Source: an uncultured Nioella sp. (GTDB taxonomy: Bacteria; Pseudomonadota; Alphaproteobacteria; Rhodobacterales; Rhodobacteraceae). Taken from it: a stretch of 64,000 nt of DNA. The DNA lies in NCBI GenBank assembly GCA_947498125.1, contig CANMJH010000001.1, positions 1,364,001 to 1,428,000 on the forward strand, read 5' to 3'. The notes beneath the pieces are model-generated. The model was not told where the DNA came from and did not search any database. It saw only the letters and a list, made by a program, of their open reading frames with translations. The translations under genes and the position numbers were made by a program. Positions 27,512-36,770 of the stretch are shown in pieces (within the stretch, counting starts at the first letter, position 1; each line of letters begins with the position of its first letter).

Positions 27512-28240
27512 TTACTTGCCTAAGGCCAAAAGGTATCCAGCAAGTTTCGCAAGCTCACCGCGCGTGTCTGTTTTGGCCGTTTGGCTGGCCAGTGCCGCAT
27601 CCGTTAAATCATCGCCAAAAAGGGTGCGCCGCGCTTCGATCAAATCCACGCTATAGGTTTGGCTAAACTCTGGGTGTCCCTGCACACTGGCGCCGAAACC
27701 CGGATACCAGAGCCCAGCAATTTCACAGAAATCCGACTGCGCGATTCGGATTGCGCCAGGCGGCATCTCTTCAACCTGATCCTGATGGTACGCTTGAATA
27801 TTCATATCCTGCGGAACGCCAAGTTCCTCTGGCCAATTTACCGCCTTGTACTCCTGCAACCCCAAGGACCAGCCCTTTTGCGATTTCCGCACCTCACCGC
27901 CCAGGGCCTGTGCCATGATCTGATGGCCAAAACATATACCCAACATGGGCACACCTGCCTCTTTGGAGGCGCAGACGAATGCTTTCAGCGGCGCGATCCA
28001 AGGGTGGTCCTCGTAGGCCCCAACCCGCGAGCCGGGAATGACCCAAAGATCGGCAAGCTCAGGCCCGGTTGGAAACTCCATTTCCAAAACGTCATACTGG
28101 ATAAAGTCGGCATTCAAATCGGACAGCCAACCCATTACCATTTCAGGGTAACTTTCATAATTGGCACTCAATTTCGGAGGCGGATTGCCAACTCCTAAAA
28201 TGCCAATTTTCGGTTTCTTTCGTACGTTCAACTTAGTCAT
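27512..28240 (-). CDS. Class I glutamine amidotransferase, possible gamma-glutamyl hydrolase for polyamine catabolism
   Basis: 242 residues. GATase1 triad: nucleophile Cys in GICFGHQIMAQ, and His/Glu in QGHPEF. It resembles GMP-synthase-like amidotransferases rather than E. coli PuuD, but it sits 12 bases after a glutamine-synthetase-like gamma-glutamyl ligase. A role in removing the gamma-glutamyl group from a polyamine product is therefore plausible. This is inference from context; no partner synthetase domain is present. Confidence 0.75.
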   Translation of the reverse strand: MTKLNVRKKPKIGILGVGNPPPKLSANYESYPEMVMGWLSDLNADFIQYDVLEMEFPTGPELADLWVIPGSRVGAYEDHPWIAPLKAFVCASKEAGVPMLGICFGHQIMAQALGGEVRKSQKGWSLGLQEYKAVNWPEELGVPQDMNIQAYHQDQVEEMPPGAIRIAQSDFCEIAGLWYPGFGASVQGHPEFSQTYSVDLIEARRTLFGDDLTDAALASQTAKTDTRGELAKLAGYLLALGK

Positions 28241-28252
28241 ATCTCAAACCGC

Positions 28253-29590
28253 TCAAAGCCTTGTCAGATAGTAGCGATATTCGGCGGGGGTAATGTCATG
28301 CGTCAGAGCCTGAACCTCATCCAGTTTAACTGCTGCATAAACATCACAAAACTCAGCGCCAAAGATCTTAGCTGCAATGTTTGACGCCGAAAACCGCGAA
28401 ACTGCTGCGAACCAATCATGACCCAATCGCGGTGCAGGTTTGGCCTTTGGATCATCCAGCGGCAAGGGCAAATCGGGATCGCCCTCAAGCCCATGCAAGA
28501 CTCCACCAAGGATTGCGGCCAACACAAGGTAGGGATTTACATCTGCACCGCTTATGCGGTGTTCAAACCGCGCAGCCGGACCTGATACCTCAGGCAAACG
28601 CACCCCCGCGGCGCGGTTGTCCACCCCCCAATCAGGGCTTGAAGGTGCAAAGCTAAGCGGCTGGAACCGGCGATAGGAATTTAAATGGGGGGCAAAGATC
28701 GCTTGCAAATCTTCCATTGAGGCCAAAACCCCGGCGACAGCCTGCAACAGCTCTTTATTCGGCCTGCCCTCGAAGGGTGTGGAGAAGATATTTTGGCCAG
28801 CGTCGTTTAGAATGGAACAATGCACATGCATCCCGCTGCCGGGTGCATCTGCATATGGCTTGGCCATAAATGAGGCTTCCATCCCATGTTTTCCAGCCAC
28901 GCCCCGCACCAACCGGCGAAACAACAATGCGGTTTCAGCGGCGGACAAAACATCCCTGCTGTGATGGAAATTCACCTCGAACTGGCCCGGCCCGTATTCG
29001 GCAATAAGCGTGTCAGTTGGCAAACCTTGCGCTGCGCTTGCGGCAAGGATTTCCGCCAAGATCACCTCTTGCCGCGCTGCGACCTCAAGCTCGTAGTTTT
29101 GCGCGTCTGGCGTACCATCTGGCGGCATGGGCGCTTCATCTGTGCTTGTCCGTGTATTGAAGAGATAAAATTCAAGCTCGGTTGCAACAACCGGGCGCAA
29201 CCCTTTGTTAGAAAAGCGTACCAAAACCGACTTAAGGATCTCGCGCGGCGAAAGCAGGCTTGGCGCGCCATTTGGTGTCAGCATTTCGACCTGTATTTGC
29301 GCCACGTGGCCTGCCGCCCAAGGTACCTTTTTTAAACTGCCCGCGACAGGCACCAAAACCCCGTCCGGATCACCTTCAACGATGCCGAGGCCAGACGCAG
29401 CAACCTCATTGCCCATGATTGCAGGGGCGTAAGTCGAATAAGGAAGCTTAACGGCGCCCGAAAGCAGCTTTTCCATCCCATCGCCCGGCAACCATTTGCC
29501 ACGCAAAATCGCATTGATATCACAGAGCATCAGCTCGATCCGGTCCGGCACGCCATGAACAGCGCAATAAGCATGATAGTCGTCTGTCAT
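28253..29590 (-). CDS. Glutamine synthetase-family protein, probable gamma-glutamylpolyamine synthetase (copy 1)
   Basis: 445 residues from ATG 29590, where the homologous N-terminus begins; the upstream frame extension has no ribosome site. GS catalytic domain with VVATELEFYLF, YGPGQFEVNFHH, GSGMHVHCSI and RRFQPLSFAPSSP. It lacks the features of true GlnA type I (no adenylylation Tyr loop). The family joins glutamate to amines such as putrescine or ethanolamine. Divergent from the GntR regulator, with a candidate operator upstream. Confidence 0.82.
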   Translation of the reverse strand: MTDDYHAYCAVHGVPDRIELMLCDINAILRGKWLPGDGMEKLLSGAVKLPYSTYAPAIMGNEVAASGLGIVEGDPDGVLVPVAGSLKKVPWAAGHVAQIQVEMLTPNGAPSLLSPREILKSVLVRFSNKGLRPVVATELEFYLFNTRTSTDEAPMPPDGTPDAQNYELEVAARQEVILAEILAASAAQGLPTDTLIAEYGPGQFEVNFHHSRDVLSAAETALLFRRLVRGVAGKHGMEASFMAKPYADAPGSGMHVHCSILNDAGQNIFSTPFEGRPNKELLQAVAGVLASMEDLQAIFAPHLNSYRRFQPLSFAPSSPDWGVDNRAAGVRLPEVSGPAARFEHRISGADVNPYLVLAAILGGVLHGLEGDPDLPLPLDDPKAKPAPRLGHDWFAAVSRFSASNIAAKIFGAEFCDVYAAVKLDEVQALTHDITPAEYRYYLTRL

Positions 29591-29702
29591 AAGCTCGCCT
29601 TGGGCCACTTGATCATCAAAGAGAATGCCCCTGCTTAGCAGCGACGCGGCGAGCAGGCCAACGGCAACTTGTCTGAACCTGCAAAACTCCATCTCGATTT
29701 TA

Positions 29703-29717
29703 TTTGATCAAACCTAA
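29703..29717. promoter_or_regulatory. Candidate GntR operator 1 (TTTGATCAAA + CCTAA)
   Basis: Palindrome TTTGATCAAA at 29703-29712 followed by CCTAA. It lies in the 219-base divergent region between the copy-1 ligase and the GntR gene. The same palindrome plus CCTAA recurs at 30506-30520 before the copy-2 ligase. Confidence 0.55.
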
Positions 29718-29809
29718 AAACTCGTGCAGGCTTTCTGTCAATTCTCGTACACGTGCCCACCGGGACAATCTCACATCGTCCGGACCATAACAGGCTAGGG
29801 TTCTCTGTC

Positions 29810-30475
29810 ATGACAGCCACCGATCCCAAACGACCAGAACATGAAGCGATCTATCATAGAATTCGCGATATGATTTTGTTTGGCGCGGTTGTTCCGGGGC
29901 AGCCAGTGACCATATTGGGCCTCAGCAATTCGATTGGGGCCGGCGTGACACCTGTGCGCGAGGCCATCCGGCGATTGACGGCTGAAGGCGCTCTACAGCC
30001 GATGGGCAATCGGCGCATTATGGTTCCTGAAATAACGGCAACACGGATCGATGAGATTTACTTCGCCCGCTTTGCTATCGAGCCCAAGATGGCCGAAATC
30101 GCCGCTGAAAACGCTACTGATGCAGATATTGCAACGCTTCGAACCCTTGATGATGCGGTGAATACCGCCCTGACATTGGGAAAAATAGAAGACTATCTGG
30201 AAAGCAATTTCCGATTTCACTTTACGCTGTACGGTATCGCCAAGACTCCCATTCTGCAGAAAATTGCGCACTCGCTTTGGCTTCAAATCGGGCCGTCGCT
30301 AAGATTGGTGTCAGCACGCTACGGAACATCGAATCTTCCTGACAAACACTCGGACACGTTAGACGCATTGCAGGCGCGCGACGGGGTCGCCGCCATGCAG
30401 GCTATAGATCAAGACATCCGTCAAGGCCTTGAACTTTTGCAGCAGGAGATAAATGAAGCCGCCAAGAAAGCGTGA
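29810..30475 (+). CDS. GntR-family (FCD) transcriptional regulator
   Basis: 221 residues from ATG 29810, with AGGG upstream. N-terminal winged HTH: EAIYHRIRDMILFGAVVPG and GVTPVREAIRRLTAEGAL. C-terminal FCD helical ligand domain with RFAIEPKMAEIAAENAT and a FRFHFTLYG metal-site-like segment. Placed between two gamma-glutamyl ligase genes, it is the likely regulator of the polyamine genes on both sides. Confidence 0.85.
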   Translation: MTATDPKRPEHEAIYHRIRDMILFGAVVPGQPVTILGLSNSIGAGVTPVREAIRRLTAEGALQPMGNRRIMVPEITATRIDEIYFARFAIEPKMAEIAAENATDADIATLRTLDDAVNTALTLGKIEDYLESNFRFHFTLYGIAKTPILQKIAHSLWLQIGPSLRLVSARYGTSNLPDKHSDTLDALQARDGVAAMQAIDQDIRQGLELLQQEINEAAKKA

Positions 30476-30505
30476 TTGAAAAATGAAAAACACTCCGATC
30501 ACGTT

Positions 30506-30520
30506 TTTGATCAAAACCTA
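30506..30520. promoter_or_regulatory. Candidate GntR operator 2 (TTTGATCAAA + CCTAA)
   Basis: TTTGATCAAA at 30506-30515 (within the longer TTTTGATCAAAA) followed directly by CCTAA, the same composite site as at 29703. It is about 50 bases before the copy-2 ligase start. Confidence 0.55.
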
Positions 30521-30568
30521 ACAAGCGCGGCGTTTTTGCCCGCACCCCTTATTGCACTCAGGTGACCC

Positions 30569-31957
30569 ATGGCACGGCAATCTTCCCAGACCCCTTCCGA
30601 CAACTGGCTTACGAATTTGCCGCAGCCATTTCTGGACTATCTCGGCGGGCGCCGAATGGAAGAGGTCGAATGCATCATCCCTGATCTCGTGGGGCTTTCC
30701 CGCGGCAAGGCGATGCCTGCCTATAAATTCGATCCTGCTGATACCGTGTTCCTTCCGATCTCGATCTTTTATCAAACGATTTCGGGCGAATATGTGAATA
30801 TGGAGATTGAAAACCAATGGCTGGAGGCTGACGTGGTTCTGACCCCGGATCTCAGCACAGCAACTGCTGTGCCATGGGTTTCAGATGTGACGATGCAAGT
30901 GATTTGCGACATGCAAACCCGCGACGGTGACCTATTGACGATCGCACCGCGCAACGTGCTTCGCCGGGTCTTGGATCTTTATGCAAAACAAGGGTGGAAA
31001 CCTGTCGTCGCGCCAGAATTGGAATTCTACCTTACCAAGCCCAACACCGACCCGAATGAGGCGATCGAGGCCCCCATCGGCCGATCCGGCAGGCGCGGAG
31101 CAAGCCGGCAAGTTTATTCAATGGCCGCCGTCGATGAATATGGTCCCGTCATTGACACGATTTATGACTTTGCCAAGGAACAAGGCCTGAAAATCGACAC
31201 CGTGATCCAAGAAGGCGGCACGGGGCAGATTGAGATCAACTTGATGCATGGTGATCCGCTAAAGCTTGCCGATCAGGTGTTTTACTTCAAACGCACAATC
31301 CGCGAGGCCGCCCTGGCAAACGGCGTCTTTGCGACCTTTATGGCCAAACCAATCCGCGATGAACCCGGCAGCGCCATGCATATTCACCAAAGCGTTCTTG
31401 ATATAGATACCGGCGAAAACATCTTTTCGGCCTCCGACGGCTCACCAACCGAGGCGTTTTTACATTTCATTGGCGGCACACAAAAATATCTGCTGCAAGT
31501 CATGCCGCTGGTGGCCCCTTATGTGAACTCATACCGGCGCATTACAGTCGATGGGCAAAGCGCGCCATCGAACCTAGAATGGGCCTCGGACAATCGAACA
31601 ACGGGCCTGCGGGTGCCGCCCTCGCCGCCCTCCGCAAGGCGGGTTGAGAACCGAGTGGGCGGGATAGACTGCAACCCCTATCTTGCAATCGCTGCCTCGC
31701 TTGCTGTGGGGTATCTCGGAATGATGAAGAAAATCTCGCCGCGTCCCGAAGTGAAGGTCGAAGTTTGGGAAACTGAATATCCTTTGCCTGCCTCCTTGCT
31801 CGGTGCGCTCAATGCATTTGATGGGGCGGGCGATATCCGCGCCGTTCTGGGCGAAGAGTTCTGCAAACTCTATGGCGACATCAAACGCGCCGAAAATGAA
31901 GAATACCAACGCGAAATCTCACCTTGGGAACGCCAACACCTGCTTTTAAACGTCTGA
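30569..31957 (+). CDS. Glutamine synthetase-family protein, probable gamma-glutamylputrescine synthetase (copy 2)
   Basis: 462 residues. GS-like catalytic domain: VVAPELEFYLT, GGTGQIEINLMHGDP, GSAMHIHQSV, and YRRITVDGQSAPSNLEW with RVPPSPPSARRVENR. Closer to the PuuA/SpuI polyamine branch than to GlnA. It should use ATP to link glutamate to putrescine. It starts a run of polyamine genes on the plus strand (aminotransferase, oxidase). Copy 1, 1 kb away, is clearly diverged, so the two probably take different amines. Confidence 0.85.
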   Translation: MARQSSQTPSDNWLTNLPQPFLDYLGGRRMEEVECIIPDLVGLSRGKAMPAYKFDPADTVFLPISIFYQTISGEYVNMEIENQWLEADVVLTPDLSTATAVPWVSDVTMQVICDMQTRDGDLLTIAPRNVLRRVLDLYAKQGWKPVVAPELEFYLTKPNTDPNEAIEAPIGRSGRRGASRQVYSMAAVDEYGPVIDTIYDFAKEQGLKIDTVIQEGGTGQIEINLMHGDPLKLADQVFYFKRTIREAALANGVFATFMAKPIRDEPGSAMHIHQSVLDIDTGENIFSASDGSPTEAFLHFIGGTQKYLLQVMPLVAPYVNSYRRITVDGQSAPSNLEWASDNRTTGLRVPPSPPSARRVENRVGGIDCNPYLAIAASLAVGYLGMMKKISPRPEVKVEVWETEYPLPASLLGALNAFDGAGDIRAVLGEEFCKLYGDIKRAENEEYQREISPWERQHLLLNV

Positions 31958-31991
31958 CCAACATGCGCTTTTTCAAAAGGAGTGCGCCGCA

Positions 31992-33383
31992 ATGACCCTG
32001 ATTTCAAATCATTTGCCAACCGCCGAGTTGCAACGCCTTGATGCTGCCCATCACGTGCACCCGTTTTCGGCAAACACGGCCCTTGGCGCTGAAGGCGCGC
32101 GGGTCATTACACGTGCAAAAGGCATTGAGCTGACAGATTCAGACGGTAATCAAATCCTTGATGCGATGGCCGGGCTGTGGTGCGTAAATATCGGCTATGG
32201 CCGCGATGAATTGGCTGATGTTGCCGCCCGCCAAATGCGCGAGCTGCCGTATTACAACAGCTTTTTCAAAACCACGCATGTACCTGCAATCGCACTTGCG
32301 CAGAAACTGGCTGAATTGGCCCCAGACGATTTGAACCACACGTTTTTCGCAACTGGTGGATCGGACGCGAATGACACCAATATTCGTCTTGTCCGAACCT
32401 ATTGGGCAGAAAAGGGCAAACCCGAAAAGTCCATAATTATCGCCCGAAAGAACGGCTATCACGGTTCGACCGTTGGCGCGGCATCTCTGGGTGGTATGGC
32501 TGCGATGCATGCTCAAGGCGGCCTCCCGATCCCCGACATTCTTCACATTGGCCAACCCAATTGGTGGGCCGAAGGCGGCGATATGACCCCTGAAGAATTC
32601 GGGCTGGCCCGCGCACAAGAATTAGAAGCCGCCATTTTGCAGAAAGGCGAGGATCGTATCGCCGCCTTTATCGCCGAGCCGGTGCAGGGCGCAGGCGGAG
32701 TCATCGTGGCGCCCGACAGCTACTGGCCCGAAATCCAGCGCATCTGCGACAAATACGAGATCCTTTTGATTGTGGACGAGGTCATCTGCGGATTTGGTCG
32801 CACCGGAAACTGGTTTGGAAGTCAAACACTTGGCATTCGTCCAGACATTATTACAGTCGCCAAAGGTCTTAGCTCGGGCTATGCGCCAATTGGCGGCTCG
32901 ATTTTGTCTGACGAGGTTTCTTCGGTCATTTCTGCCACGGACTTCAACCATGGTTACACCTATTCCGCGCACCCCGTCGCCGCGGCGGTTGCGCTCGAAA
33001 ATCTGCGGATCATGGAAGAAGAAGACATCATTGGCCATGTCCGCCGCACGTCGCCCTATTTGAAAGAAAAATGGCTGGCCATGGTGGACCATCCTCTGAT
33101 CGGCGAAGCCCGTATTCTAGGCATGATGGGGTCGCTGGCCATGACACCTGACAAAGCCTCACGCGCTGCATTTGCAGCCGGCCCCGGGACGGCGGGCCTC
33201 ATCGCACGCGATCGCTGTTTTGCCAATGGATTGGTGATGCGCCATGTCGGGGATCGCGTGGTCATTGCGCCACCTTTGATCATCACTGAGGCACAAATCG
33301 ACACAATGATGGCGAAAGCCACAAAGGCGTTGGATGAAACCTACACAGAGCTGAAATCCGAGGGTTTGTTGAAAGCAGCCTAA
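31992..33383 (+). CDS. Class III aminotransferase, polyamine:pyruvate type (SpuC-like)
   Basis: 463 residues. Fold-type I PLP enzyme: the PLP lysine is in DIITVAKGLSSGYAPIG (about residue 290), and IVDEVICGFGRTG holds the cofactor Asp. FFATGGSDANDTNIRL and the NGYHGSTVGAASLGG segment are typical of the putrescine/omega-amino acid:pyruvate group. It would transfer the amine of putrescine or spermidine to pyruvate. It lies 35 bases after the ligase and 4 bases before the oxidase. Confidence 0.85.
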   Translation: MTLISNHLPTAELQRLDAAHHVHPFSANTALGAEGARVITRAKGIELTDSDGNQILDAMAGLWCVNIGYGRDELADVAARQMRELPYYNSFFKTTHVPAIALAQKLAELAPDDLNHTFFATGGSDANDTNIRLVRTYWAEKGKPEKSIIIARKNGYHGSTVGAASLGGMAAMHAQGGLPIPDILHIGQPNWWAEGGDMTPEEFGLARAQELEAAILQKGEDRIAAFIAEPVQGAGGVIVAPDSYWPEIQRICDKYEILLIVDEVICGFGRTGNWFGSQTLGIRPDIITVAKGLSSGYAPIGGSILSDEVSSVISATDFNHGYTYSAHPVAAAVALENLRIMEEEDIIGHVRRTSPYLKEKWLAMVDHPLIGEARILGMMGSLAMTPDKASRAAFAAGPGTAGLIARDRCFANGLVMRHVGDRVVIAPPLIITEAQIDTMMAKATKALDETYTELKSEGLLKAA

Positions 33384-33387
33384 TCTA

Positions 33388-34689
33388 ATGGACCTTCTTT
33401 CCGCCAATGACCAGCCCGGGGCGTACCCGCCATCCTATTACGCTGCGCGGGCCACTCCCCTACCCCGGTTTCCGGCGGCTGCGGGTGCAATCTCGTGCGA
33501 TGTCTGCGTCATTGGGGGCGGATTCACCGGTCTTTCTGCCGCGTGGCATCTTGCCAAGCGCGGGTATGACGTCGTGTTGGTTGAAGCCTCGCGCGTCGGT
33601 TTTGGCGCGTCTGGTCGCAATGGCGGGCAGGTTGGAATGGGGCAACGCCGGGCACAGGATGAGCTTGAGGCGATGGTTGGTGAGGGCCCTGCCCGGGCGC
33701 TCTGGGATTTGTCACTTCAATCCGTGGATCTCGTTAAATCCCTCGCCTCTAAACCTGAGATTCACGCCGATTTTCACGCTGGCATCGCGCACGCATTCCA
33801 CCGCTCAAGATATTCAGAGCACGAAGCCAGATATATCGATTTCCTACAAGCAGCGTACAATTATTCGCATATATCTTTCCTAAATCGGGAAAAAATGTGC
33901 GATTATGTCAAGTCTCCGCTTTATCATGGCGGCAGCTTGGACCAAGGCGCAGGCCATATTGATCCACTTGAACTGGCTTTAGGGCTTGCCCGCCTTGCTG
34001 TCCAAAGCGGTGCGCGAATTTTTGAGGGCACAAAGGTCACAAGGATCGAAAAGACCACCCCTGCCCGTGTCACAACGAATGCAGCAGAGATCACCGCAAG
34101 CCACGTTTTGCTGGCGTGTAACGGTTACCTCGGCGGGCTGGAACCCAAAGTGTCTGCACGGGTAATGCCGATTAATAATTACATCGCCGCGACCCGGCCT
34201 ATGGCACCGGCAGAGCAAGACGCGTTGATCAAAGACAATATCGCCGTGGCCGACAGCAAGTTTGTGGTGAACTACTTTCGGTTTTCTGACGATCATCGGT
34301 TGCTTTTTGGCGGAACCGAAAGCTATGGCTACCGATTTCCCGTTGATATCGCCGCCAAGGTGCGCCGCCCGATGGAGCAGGTTTTTCCCCAATTAAAAGG
34401 GATCGAGATTACCCATGCATGGGGCGGAACACTCGCCATTACCATGACCCGCATGCCGCATTTCGAGAGGGTCGCCGGGAATATACTCAGTTGCTCAGGC
34501 TATTCGGGTCATGGGCTGGCGATGGGCACGCTTGCTGGCCAAATCGCCGCTGATGCGATTGCGGGTCACGCTGAACGTTTTGACCTTATGGCGTCTGTCC
34601 CTACTCCGCGTTTTCCGGGCGGCGCAACGCTGCGCTGGCCACTTCTGGTCCTTGCAATGCTTTGGTACGGGCTGCGTGATCGGCTTTGA
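33388..34689 (+). CDS. puuB: FAD-dependent oxidoreductase, gamma-glutamylputrescine oxidase-like
   Basis: 433 residues. DAO-type flavoenzyme: VIGGGFTGLSAAWHLAKRGYDVVLVEA near the N-terminus, GASGRNGGQVGMG after it, and a C-terminal GYSGHGLAMGTLAGQ FAD segment. The N-terminal YYAAR and later GGTESYGYR are as in PuuB. Oxidises gamma-glutamylputrescine to the aldehyde with H2O2 release. The aldehyde dehydrogenase (PuuC) is not in the window. The kinase gene follows, with its ATG 41 bases after the stop. Confidence 0.85.
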   Translation: MDLLSANDQPGAYPPSYYAARATPLPRFPAAAGAISCDVCVIGGGFTGLSAAWHLAKRGYDVVLVEASRVGFGASGRNGGQVGMGQRRAQDELEAMVGEGPARALWDLSLQSVDLVKSLASKPEIHADFHAGIAHAFHRSRYSEHEARYIDFLQAAYNYSHISFLNREKMCDYVKSPLYHGGSLDQGAGHIDPLELALGLARLAVQSGARIFEGTKVTRIEKTTPARVTTNAAEITASHVLLACNGYLGGLEPKVSARVMPINNYIAATRPMAPAEQDALIKDNIAVADSKFVVNYFRFSDDHRLLFGGTESYGYRFPVDIAAKVRRPMEQVFPQLKGIEITHAWGGTLAITMTRMPHFERVAGNILSCSGYSGHGLAMGTLAGQIAADAIAGHAERFDLMASVPTPRFPGGATLRWPLLVLAMLWYGLRDRL

Positions 34690-34730
34690 AAGGCTGGCCA
34701 ACACAGAAATTTTCAGCAAAAACTATCTTC

Positions 34731-35600
34731 ATGGATTACACGTCTTTTCCCGATCTTTTGGCCGTAGATGGCGGTGGCAGTGGCTGCCGCGTGGCTCTGA
34801 TTGTTGGCGGGCAACGCTTTGACGCGCAGGGCGGTCCGACAAACCTCTATGAAACGCCAGATGTAGGGATCGATACGCTGCGCACCACACTGCTGCGCGC
34901 CGCATCCCAAGCTGGAATCGGCCCATATGATCTGGCCAATCTTCCGGCACATCTGGGCTTGGCTGGGGTCGTCACGGCTGAGCAATCGACCTATGTCGCT
35001 CGGAGTCTTAGCCTGACTAATGCCAGTATTGAGGATGATCGTCAAAGCGTCGTAACCGGGGTTTTAGGATCAGAGGATGGGACGGTTGCGGCGCTTGGCA
35101 CCGGATCATTCTTTGCGCGTGTCACAGATGGAAAGATGCGGTCGATTGGCGGTTGGGGTCATCGGTTTCGCGACGAAGCATCTGGCACTTGGATTGGTAA
35201 GGCTTTGATAAAAAAGACACTTGATGGTGTTGACGGGCTTTGCGATGAAACCGAGATGACACGCCGTTTTGTCGAAAATTCAGGTGGGCCCCTTGCGCTT
35301 TTGAGAACCTATCATGGCGCAAGCCCGGCAAAAATCGCCGCGCTCGCACCGAATGTGTTTGCGGCGGCTGAGGCAGAAGACCCTCATGCAGTGGCCATCC
35401 TGACTCAAGCTGTAAAGGATAGTCTCGCTGCCTTCTCGGTCTTGGGGTGGACGCCGCAAGACCCGGCAACGTTCACCGGCAGTGTCGGCCTGCGGCTGGC
35501 ACCAATTTTCGCCAAAGCGACGCGTGCAAACATGAAAGCGCCCAAGGGCAACGCGCTTGATGGGGCCATCCTTCTGGCGGCCAGACGGGCCACTGCATGA
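34731..35600 (+). CDS. BadF/BcrA-type ATPase family, probable N-acetylglucosamine kinase
   Basis: 289 residues from ATG 34731; a TTG at 34686 overlapping puuB is possible. ASKHA fold: LAVDGGGSGCRVAL phosphate-1 loop, ALGTGSFFA phosphate-2, and GGWGHRFRDEASGTWIG typical of eukaryotic-like GlcNAc kinases (NAGK/BadF group). Its stop overlaps the nagA start by 4 bases, supporting GlcNAc or a related amino sugar as substrate. Confidence 0.8.
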   Translation: MDYTSFPDLLAVDGGGSGCRVALIVGGQRFDAQGGPTNLYETPDVGIDTLRTTLLRAASQAGIGPYDLANLPAHLGLAGVVTAEQSTYVARSLSLTNASIEDDRQSVVTGVLGSEDGTVAALGTGSFFARVTDGKMRSIGGWGHRFRDEASGTWIGKALIKKTLDGVDGLCDETEMTRRFVENSGGPLALLRTYHGASPAKIAALAPNVFAAAEAEDPHAVAILTQAVKDSLAAFSVLGWTPQDPATFTGSVGLRLAPIFAKATRANMKAPKGNALDGAILLAARRATA

Positions 35601-36739
35601 CCGAGCTATATGTTGAATACCTCTTCGACGGGCGCAGGATTCATTCCGGCCAGATCGTAACGATAAAAGATGGGTGGATCTCTGGGGTTAGGCCTGCAAT
35701 GCGCGGCGCCCAATCTTTGTTATCCGGCATTCTTGCTCCAGGATTTGTTGACCTTCAAGTGAATGGCGGCGGCGGCGTGATGCTGAATGACGGCCCCTGC
35801 TGCGAACGGCTGGCGCAGATGATCGCCGCCCATGCAGGCCTTGGTGCGACGAGCATTCTGCCGACATTGATTACAGATCGTCCAGAGGTCACGCAGGCCG
35901 CGATTGAGGCTGTTGCCAAGGCAATCGAGACAAGCCAACCCAGCGTGGCGGGCCTACATCTGGAAGGGCCGCACCTTGCTCTGGCGCGCAAAGGCGCCCA
36001 TCGCGCGGATTTCATTCGGCCGATGGAGGCTGCGGATTTGGACATGCTTCTTGCTGCCAAAACGCGCCTACCGGTCTTGAAAATTACCCTCGCGACAGAG
36101 GCTGCCACACCCGAACAAATCGCGGAGCTAACCCGCGCCGGCTGTCTTGTTTCCCTCGGTCATAGCGATGCCAGCTTTGAAGATGTCACCGCAGCCGTTA
36201 AGGCCGGGGCAAGTTGCGTCACCCATCTTTTCAACGCCATGTCTCAAATGACATCCCGCGCGCCCGGTCTTGTCGGCGCAGCGCTGGATAATCCAGAAAT
36301 ATCAATGGGGTTAATTGCGGATGGGTATCATGTCTCGCCGCCAATGATCCGCCTTGCCCTGCGGGCCAATCAGGGGCCCGGCCGCCCGTTTCTGGTCTCG
36401 GATGCGATGGCAACGGCAGGCAGTACAATCACCAAATTCGATCTTCAGGGCCGTGTGATTAGCCGGGCGGTGGATAAACTAACCCTAGAGGATGGCACCT
36501 TGGCCGGGGCGCATTTGCCGCTGGCGCGCGCAATCAAAAACCTTGTGTCTTGGGGCGCGGCTGATCTGGAAACGTCGCTGGCAATGGCCACGCGTATCCC
36601 GGCAGATGTGATTGGGCGCGCCGATATTGGACGGATTGAAAAGGGCGCGCGGGCTGATCTTGTGCTTCTTAATCGAGAAGACCTGAGCCTTAAAAAGGTC
36701 TGGAGAGGCGGGCAACCAATTGCACTCTCACCAAAATAA
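35597..36739 (+). CDS. nagA: N-acetylglucosamine-6-phosphate deacetylase
   Basis: 380 residues. Amidohydrolase barrel: GFVDLQVNGGGG, HLEGPHLALARKGAH with the metal Glu, SLGHSDASF with His, VTHLFNAMSQMTSRAPG, IADGYHVSP, and catalytic Asp in LVSDAMATAG. Releases acetate to give glucosamine-6-phosphate. nagB and transport genes are not here. Last gene of a long plus-strand run that begins with polyamine genes, an unusual neighbour set. Confidence 0.93.
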   Translation: MTELYVEYLFDGRRIHSGQIVTIKDGWISGVRPAMRGAQSLLSGILAPGFVDLQVNGGGGVMLNDGPCCERLAQMIAAHAGLGATSILPTLITDRPEVTQAAIEAVAKAIETSQPSVAGLHLEGPHLALARKGAHRADFIRPMEAADLDMLLAAKTRLPVLKITLATEAATPEQIAELTRAGCLVSLGHSDASFEDVTAAVKAGASCVTHLFNAMSQMTSRAPGLVGAALDNPEISMGLIADGYHVSPPMIRLALRANQGPGRPFLVSDAMATAGSTITKFDLQGRVISRAVDKLTLEDGTLAGAHLPLARAIKNLVSWGAADLETSLAMATRIPADVIGRADIGRIEKGARADLVLLNREDLSLKKVWRGGQPIALSPK

Positions 36740-36770
36740 AGATCAGAAGATCAGCCCACGCGCCGAGTGA

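Noticed and set aside
29610-29625. TTGATCATCAA near the copy-1 ligase start as an FNR-type box
   Set aside because: The spacer is 1 base instead of the 4 in TTGAT-N4-ATCAA.
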